This document shows, in pieces, positions 1-5,500 of a DNA stretch of 8,268 nucleotides (position 1 is its first letter; the number at the start of each line of letters is the position of its first letter). The DNA is from an uncultured Candidatus Saccharibacteria bacterium (GTDB taxonomy: Bacteria; Patescibacteriota; Saccharimonadia; Saccharimonadales; Saccharimonadaceae): the NCBI GenBank assembly GCA_946187605.1, contig CAMHRH010000037.1:1-8268 (forward strand), written 5' to 3'. Made by a program: the position numbers and the translations under genes. Under the pieces are notes generated by a model. It did not search any database. It was not told where the DNA came from and saw only the letters and a program-made list of their open reading frames with translations.

Positions 1-48
1 ATCCTATTCCTTTCTATAAATTACTTATCTTTATTTTCTCGTCAAATC
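1..48. other. Region downstream of the histidine kinase gene
   Basis: These 48 bases follow the kinase stop codon when read on the minus strand. They are A+T rich and contain no hairpin followed by a U-run, so there is no visible terminator. Read on the minus strand, an AAAGGA-like purine stretch at about positions 13-8 could be the ribosome binding site of a further operon gene outside the window. That is only a guess, because no start codon is visible here. Confidence 0.3.
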
Positions 49-975
49 TTAAAATGAAACTGAAAAACGCGTTGTTTTATTTTCAGACTCCGCCCAAATC
101 TTCCAGCCATTCTGCTCCGCTACCGCCTTCGCAATCGCAAGACCAAGACCAGAACCTTCGGCCGTTTTATCTGTCTGATAGAATCGATCAAAAACTCGAC
201 TAAGCTTATCTTTCGGTATCGTCTTTCCGTCATTCTCGACAATTACACAACTCTTTTCTAACTTTACGGCCACTCGCTTTGCCGAGTATTTCACTGCGTT
301 ATCCAAAAAGATATCCAATATTTGCGTAAAATCCGCTTCATTAATAATCGCACTTTGCTTTTCCGGAATAGTTATTTCAAGTTTTTTGTCGCCCAGACGC
401 GCCTCAATTAGCTGCGTACGCGCTCGAATTATTTTTGCAATGTTAACATCTTTTTTCTTCGGTATTACCGTACGCCCATCCGTTCGCGCTAAAGCCAACA
501 AATCATTCACTAAATTGCTTGCTCTGCTTAGCTCATTCTCGATATTGTCAGCCCACGGTTGTTCAGTCGCACCAAGCGCCTCAAAATTTGCCTGCACTGC
601 CGCAATCGGAGTCTTCAATTCATGCGAAGCGTTAGCAATAAATTCACGCTGTTTATTATAGGCCTGCTTTACTGGCTGAATCGACTTTTCCGCCAAGTAA
701 TAACTCGCAATAAACACCATTATCTCGACTGCCAGTCCCACACAAACCAAAGTTATCGCAAGTCGCACTAAATGATTTGAGCGCTCATGCTCGATTTCTT
801 TCTCGAATACTTCCATGTATGTGGCTGACTCAGAGAATTCACGTGGCGCATGTGGCTTATCGCGGCGCACCCCCATGGCATTAAAGGCAAAAATCGAGCC
901 AAATGCCACTACGAGAATCGCCGTCGTCATCAGTACATTTGTCAATATAAAACGATTTCGAAGCCGCTTAAACAT
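49..975 (-). CDS. Membrane sensor histidine kinase of a two-component system
   Basis: This is a 308-residue sensor kinase that should autophosphorylate and pass phosphate to the regulator encoded just upstream. Hydrophobic segments at about residues 8-31 and 70-94 flank an external loop of only about 38 residues, so there is no folded sensor domain. The HisKA helix follows almost directly, with the phosphoacceptor motif ASHELKTP (His118) and little or no HAMP linker. The HATPase_c domain shows the N box (FLDNAVKYS, Asn226), the G1 box (ENDGKTIP, Asp249), an F-box-like FDRFY, and the G2 loop GSGLGLAIA at about 274-282. All catalytic boxes are intact. An upstream in-frame TTG at 987 would overlap the regulator gene. 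I prefer the ATG at 975, which has GAGG six bases upstream and begins 1 nt after the regulator stop. The layout resembles CiaH/PhoR-type kinases; the stimulus is unknown. Confidence 0.93.
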   Translation of the reverse strand: MFKRLRNRFILTNVLMTTAILVVAFGSIFAFNAMGVRRDKPHAPREFSESATYMEVFEKEIEHERSNHLVRLAITLVCVGLAVEIMVFIASYYLAEKSIQPVKQAYNKQREFIANASHELKTPIAAVQANFEALGATEQPWADNIENELSRASNLVNDLLALARTDGRTVIPKKKDVNIAKIIRARTQLIEARLGDKKLEITIPEKQSAIINEADFTQILDIFLDNAVKYSAKRVAVKLEKSCVIVENDGKTIPKDKLSRVFDRFYQTDKTAEGSGLGLAIAKAVAEQNGWKIWAESENKTTRFSVSF

Positions 976-976
976 C

Positions 977-1636
977 TCAAGCCTCAATCAACTTATAGCC
1001 CAACCCACGCGAAGTTTTGATTTGAACTTTTGTACCAATTTTACGCATAGTTTTACGAAGACGCGACATGTAAACCTCAATGTAATTATCTTCGCCATAC
1101 GCCTCTCCGCCCCAAACCTTGCTAAGCAAAAACTCTTTTTGGACCAACTTGCCCGGCGTCTTAATTAGCTCACCGATAATACCCGCCTCCTTTGCAGTCA
1201 GCGCCTCACCGTTCAGCGTTTTTTCTTTAGCGTCGAAAGTCAAATCGCTATATTGATATTTCTCATCTTTTACGGCTGCCGGGCGACGCATTAATGCATT
1301 AATGCGCGCAATCAACTCTACTGTCTTAAACGGTTTTGCGAGATAATCGTCTGCCCCACAATTCAGACCACGCACTTTATCTTCCACTTCCGATAATGCC
1401 GATAGCATGATTACCGGCGTCTCAATCTTGCGCTCGCGAACACGCTCCAAAATCTCAATACCACTCAATTTTGGCAACATAATATCAAGAACAATGCAGT
1501 CATATATACCGGAAATTGCCATATTCAAACCTTCCTCGCCGTCTGCCGCATGATCAACCACAAAGTCGTTTTTCTCTAGATTATGCTTCACCGCATCGGC
1601 TAGAAATTTTTCATCCTCAACGTATAAGATTCTCAT
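977..1636 (-). CDS. OmpR/PhoB-family response regulator
   Basis: This is a 219-residue two-domain transcription factor of the usual OmpR-family length. The receiver domain (about 1-120) has the acidic pocket YVEDE (Glu7, Asp8), the phosphorylation site Asp51 in VLDIMLP, Ser79 in IMLSA and Lys101 in KPF, so it should be phosphorylatable. The C-terminal winged-helix domain (about 125-217) shows the EDNYIEVYMSRLRKTM recognition-helix region and the SRGLGYKL wing. It is the first gene of a two-gene operon and the kinase starts 1 nt after its TGA. An AAGGAGA ribosome binding site sits nine bases before the ATG. It is divergently oriented from the membrane-protein gene at 1724, the common layout for autoregulation and for control of the neighbour. 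That control is inferred from position. Its targets cannot be read from the protein. Confidence 0.95.
   Translation of the reverse strand: MRILYVEDEKFLADAVKHNLEKNDFVVDHAADGEEGLNMAISGIYDCIVLDIMLPKLSGIEILERVRERKIETPVIMLSALSEVEDKVRGLNCGADDYLAKPFKTVELIARINALMRRPAAVKDEKYQYSDLTFDAKEKTLNGEALTAKEAGIIGELIKTPGKLVQKEFLLSKVWGGEAYGEDNYIEVYMSRLRKTMRKIGTKVQIKTSRGLGYKLIEA
982..985 (-). promoter_or_regulatory. Ribosome binding site that decides the kinase start
   Basis: GAGG on the minus strand lies six bases before the ATG at 975 and inside the last codons of the response regulator. The alternative TTG start at 987 has no purine-rich site ahead of it. The short spacing suggests translational coupling of kinase to regulator. 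Confidence 0.65.
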
Positions 1637-1645
1637 TTTGGAATG

Positions 1646-1652
1646 TCTCCTT
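1646..1652 (-). promoter_or_regulatory. Shine-Dalgarno site of the response regulator
   Basis: AAGGAGA on the minus strand, nine bases before the ATG at 1636, is a near-perfect anti-16S match. It contrasts with the divergent gene at 1724, which has none. Confidence 0.8.
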
Positions 1653-1658
1653 GCTTAT

Positions 1659-1667
1659 ATACTATCA
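1659..1667 (-). promoter_or_regulatory. Candidate extended -10 promoter of the regulator-kinase operon
   Basis: On the minus strand TGA-TAGTAT matches the TGn-TATAAT extended -10 pattern. Transcription would begin near 1652, giving a leader of about 16 nt that opens at the ribosome binding site. No good -35 hexamer is seen at 16-18 bp spacing. An alternative TATAAA lies at 1669-1674. Confidence 0.4.
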
Positions 1668-1676
1668 ATTTATATC

Positions 1677-1699
1677 CTTAACTTAAAGCGAAGCTTAAA
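1677..1699. promoter_or_regulatory. CTTAA repeats in the divergent promoter region (possible operator)
   Basis: CTTAA occurs three times on the plus strand, at 1677-1681, 1682-1686 and 1694-1698. The last two form CTTAAA repeats 12 bp apart, and AAGC-GAA-GCTT between them makes a small dyad. OmpR-family regulators typically bind direct repeats spaced about one helical turn, so this could be their site. The region is A+T rich and short, so chance is a real alternative. Confidence 0.3.
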
Positions 1700-1708
1700 A
1701 AATACATA

Positions 1709-1717
1709 TGCTATTAT
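1709..1717 (+). promoter_or_regulatory. Extended -10 promoter for a leaderless transcript
   Basis: TGC-TATTAT matches the extended -10 pattern. Counting the last base of the hexamer as -7 puts +1 at 1724, which is the A of the ATG of the next gene. No Shine-Dalgarno sequence lies between box and start. No convincing -35 box is seen. Confidence 0.55.
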
Positions 1718-1723
1718 AGATTT

Positions 1724-2494
1724 ATGAAACAGGGAGATCGCCTAGTAACTTTTCGCCGTATTCTAATAGTTGTTATCGCGATAGCAATAGCGGCCGTTGC
1801 TTTTATTTTACTTATGCCAAAGCAGCGTCAAGTTACGGGCCTAGAACGCATTACGCTCAAAGAATACAGCGAAAAAATCACCAAATATATCGATGATATC
1901 GATTTTATCTCCTCGGAAACTCCCACTGATGACCCAAATAATCCAACAATCAACGGCATACCGCTCGACCGTTACATTGCTTTCGTATTAGATTATTCCA
2001 AAAACGAAAATTCACAAAAAACACTCAGCGCCAACAACATTAAAACCATCGCCGAATCACTATTCGATGTTAATCTCGACGAATCAGCAATCGATAAAAT
2101 CGGCATCTCGCCACTACTATTAGATAAGAACATCTCTTTTAGCCATGAGGACAATAGCTACTATATCGAGGATGCTCAATACTCGAAGCGCGACATTGCA
2201 AATATTCCGATCGCAAAATACATTCTAAAATCAGTCGACACTAGCAACGAGGATAATACCTACACCGTCTCCTTCGATAAATATGTCATCAAAAGCCCAT
2301 ATGACGCCCTAAGTCATATCGAGACTGACGAATCGTTTAATGTTAACGACTATCTCAATGGGAAAGGCAAAATCTCAGAATTTAAATCACATATCTCAAC
2401 TGACAATATTTCTGAATTTGCCGAACTCGAGAAAGAGACCGTTATCACTTACAAAATCAACCAAGAAAGAATCCTCATTAAATCAATCAAATAG
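1724..2494 (+). CDS. Single-pass membrane protein of unknown function with a large external domain
   Basis: I do not recognise this 256-residue protein. It has a short basic N-terminus (KQGDRLVTFRR), one strong hydrophobic helix at about residues 12-31, and an acidic, polar remainder of about 220 residues. By the positive-inside rule the remainder should lie outside the membrane. It contains no cysteine and no lipobox, so the helix is probably an uncleaved anchor. The C-terminal part (about 160-256) alternates charged and hydrophobic residues as expected for beta strands. The ATG at 1724 is the only reasonable start: an in-frame stop lies at 1679 with no start codon between, and the next Met (residue 31) would remove the helix. 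No ribosome binding site precedes it. It sits between a divergent two-component operon and a giant surface protein, so a role in sensing, secretion or assembly of that protein is possible but unproven. Confidence 0.8.
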   Translation: MKQGDRLVTFRRILIVVIAIAIAAVAFILLMPKQRQVTGLERITLKEYSEKITKYIDDIDFISSETPTDDPNNPTINGIPLDRYIAFVLDYSKNENSQKTLSANNIKTIAESLFDVNLDESAIDKIGISPLLLDKNISFSHEDNSYYIEDAQYSKRDIANIPIAKYILKSVDTSNEDNTYTVSFDKYVIKSPYDALSHIETDESFNVNDYLNGKGKISEFKSHISTDNISEFAELEKETVITYKINQERILIKSIK

Positions 2495-2504
2495 CTACCT
2501 AGCC

Positions 2505-2535
2505 ACCATAAGCAATGGTATAATAACCATAAGCA
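2505..2535. repeat. Nested direct and inverted repeats around the giant-gene promoter
   Basis: ACCATAAGCA occurs perfectly at 2505-2514 and 2526-2535, offset by 21 bp (two helical turns). Between them ATGGT at 2515-2519 is inverted relative to ACCAT at 2526-2530, so the -10 hexamer lies within the dyad. A further ATAAGC lies at 2539-2544. This is a plausible operator for a regulator that would cover or flank RNA polymerase. The cognate regulator is not shown by the sequence. Confidence 0.5.
2516..2524 (+). promoter_or_regulatory. Consensus extended -10 promoter of the giant surface-protein gene
   Basis: TGG-TATAAT is a perfect extended -10 element in the 64-bp gap after the stop codon at 2494. 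Transcription would start near 2531, leaving a leader of about 28 nt. No recognisable -35 box exists at the expected distance (2495-2502), which suits extended -10 or activator-dependent promoters. The giant gene can therefore be transcribed apart from the gene at 1724. Confidence 0.65.
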
Positions 2536-2548
2536 CAAATAAGCGTTG

Positions 2549-2556
2549 AGAGGTGA
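2549..2556 (+). promoter_or_regulatory. Ribosome binding site that decides the GTG start of the giant gene
   Basis: AGAGGTGA is a seven-of-eight match to GGAGGTGA. Its GAGG core ends five bases before the GTG at 2559. Another in-frame GTG at 2553 overlaps this site and would have no site of its own. An in-frame TGA at 2547 bounds the frame. Confidence 0.65.
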
Positions 2557-2558
2557 AG

Positions 2559-5500
2559 GTGCGTATAAAAACAAATAGAGCTTCTAAAAAGAAGTTATTT
2601 ATCCCCATTCTTCTGATGGGTGTCTTTTTGTTTATTGGCGCCACTATCGCCATTCATAGCGACTACTCCGTTCTAGACAATGTATTCAACCTTAGCTCTC
2701 ATGTCGCCACCTCTATTGAGGAGTTTGAGCCGCCGGACGATTGGCATATTTGCGAAGAAGTACCCAAGACCCTCATTACGCGCAACGATTCCAATCACGA
2801 CATCTATGTTCGCTTGTCTTATGAAGAATATTGGCGCAGCCGTACTGACGAAACTAATCTCCCTCTCATCAAAGACGGCGTCCGTCTCGCTATTATTAAC
2901 TTCCAGAATGAAGACGACTGGGAGCTAAAAAGCGATGGTTGGTACTATTTCAAACAAGCTCTGAAACCTGGCGAGACTACCACTTCTCTCTTCAAGTCCG
3001 TTAAGCTCGATTGCTCTGCTAGCTTTGGCGGGGACAACGTCTGTACCGAAACCGCAACCGGCGTCGTCTGCGACAAGCCTCAAGACGAATACGAGAATGC
3101 CAAATACCATCTCAAGATTACCGTCCAAACCACCGACGAAGATGGTGGCTTCCCAGAAGATAAAATTTGCAAACTAACCATCAATCCAAATGGCGGCATA
3201 TACAACGATAGCACCGACATTTATACTGAAGACGTCCGCTGCGGGCAGCCTATAGAGCTCGGTGTCATTTCCTACGCCGACCATGAACTGCGCGACTGGA
3301 CTAAGACCGTCCTAGACGACAACAATGAGCCAGAAGATTCTATTCTCCCAGCGAACACCTCCAGCATAACTCTCGAACAAGATACTACCCTCACCGCCAA
3401 CTGGCTGAGTACAATTATGTATAACGTCACGGTTGACCCCAATGGCGGCAGCTATGCCAACTCCACCGAGCCAAGCAGCTACTCTATTCGCAAGGATGAT
3501 TTATTTACCATCGAAGCCGCTACGCGTGAAGGCTACTTCATAGATTATTGGCTCGTCACTAGCGGCAACGTTGAGAGTGCCATAGACAACAAGCTCACTT
3601 CAGATAGCTTCTCCGTCACTGACAATATTACTATTCAGGCACACTGGGATAGGGCCATAGCACGTATTGAGCGTACTCAGAAGTTATACAACTCCATCAT
3701 GAGCGCCGAAGCCGAAGCTATTACCGACGATACTATTACTCTTCTTGTAGATACCGAAGAAACTGTCACAAACGAAAAGAAAGTAACGCTCGACCTAAAC
3801 AACCATACCGTTACCGGCTCACTTACTAATACTACTGCCGGCAACATTATCCTCATTAATGGCGAGATTAATAACCCGAATGGCGCCGCCGTTATTAATG
3901 ACGGCATTCTCACCATGGGCATCGATGACTACGACGAAGATGGCGTAGCGAATATTATTAGCGACAATATCCGCCTCGTCGGCACCACTACTGGCCTTAA
4001 GCAAACCAACGACACTTACCAGTTCTATTTCTATGACGGCTATCTCGAGGGCGACGTCGGTCTTGAAGGTGGCTATGATGGCGCTCCATTCTACCGTCGT
4101 ACTTTTGATGACCTTATGATTTACTTCTTCCCGTTCGTTGATCATATTGAATCTGGCGCACGCAGCTACCAGCATGTCGAACTCAAAAATGCTGACCGCG
4201 CCGTCACTAAAACCTCCGTCCATGGCGATATCTACTACTACAATATGCAGGACAACATCAATACTTCTGCTCGTACTGGATACAAAATTTATGCCGTCCG
4301 CAACTTTGACGCTAGCTACCCGATTACGGTAGCTGAAGATACTGAGATAGACTTCGACATTTCCGGCTATACTATTGGCGCTGGCGACAACTGGACCATT
4401 AATGGCACTTTCAATGTTACTGACAGTAAAACCGGCGACGAACAAGGCATTATTGATTTCTCTCAGACCATAACAAACAACGGCAACCTCAATCTCACTA
4501 ACGCTAAGTTCGAGGCGATTACGGCAAATACATTACTAGTGAATAATAAACATCTCTCGCTAAAAAACAGCTCAGAAATATCTTCCGCTACAGCCAATGT
4601 TATACAAATAAATGCCACAGGAACCACGCTAGATATCGACAGCACCTCATTCGTTTCCTCAACATCCGCATCTGACAAGCATTGTGCCTTAAATTACTCC
4701 GGGAATGACCTTATCATTAATAGCGGCAACTTCACCAGCACTAACGGAACCAGTGTTTGTATCGCAACCGATTCAACGCTCACTATTAACGGCGGAAACA
4801 TAAGCAATGAATCGCACTATGCCATTAGCGGAGGAAACATAACAAGCTCCAAGCTCATCGTAAACAACGGAGATATAAGCTCCGCAAACACCAATAATAA
4901 AGACAGCTACGCTATATATAACATAAATGTCACGATTAATGGCGGCACTATCTCTGCAAGTAGCAACAGACATGTTGCTGCCATCTATGGTACTGGCACC
5001 ATCTACGGCGGAACCGTCACGGCAATATCGTCCGGCAATCAAAGCGCAACCGGCATCGACGCTCATGGATCTTTTACGATATATGGCGGCACTATCACGG
5101 CTAAAAATACCGGAACATGGAACGCGAGAGGAATTGATACGTCGTCAACAAATAAAGTAACCGTTTATGATGGCGTTATCTCCGCCGAAGCAATTTCTAA
5201 TTCAGCGGTAGGTATTAATGGCGGAACGATCGACATTAAGGGTGGCACTATCACGGCCACATCAACAAATAACTATGGTTACGCGCTTGATGCAAATTAC
5301 TACACTAGCATCATTATAACCGGCGGTAAACTATACGGTAGCACTTATGGCATCAATGGCTACTCAAGTAACTGGATAACAATCGGCACCGACGATGAGA
5401 ATATCAGTACTTCATCGCCAGATATTGCTGGCAAATCTTATGGTATTTATGGCGGCTACGCAAGGTACTATGACGGCATTCTTAAAGGTGGCATCAATTC

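Noticed and set aside
386..1168. Plus-strand open frames opposite the kinase and regulator
   Set aside because: Both minus-strand genes carry complete catalytic motifs across these positions, so the plus-strand frames are shadows.
2495..2520. Possible terminator after the gene at 1724
   Set aside because: The TAGC and GGT/ACC words do not form a stable stem followed by a U-run, and the ACCAT/ATGGT dyad overlaps the promoter -10 instead.
3819..4445. A 208-codon open frame on the minus strand
   Set aside because: It lies wholly antisense to the giant gene. Its translation is a low-complexity, Val/Ile/Ala-rich mirror of the Asn/Gly/Thr coils, has no ribosome binding site I can see, and resembles no domain.
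4741..5460. CRISPR-like or satellite array suggested by recurring GGCGGCACTATC words
   Set aside because: The spacing is irregular, the words are in frame and code for GGTI coils, and there are no unique spacers of constant length.
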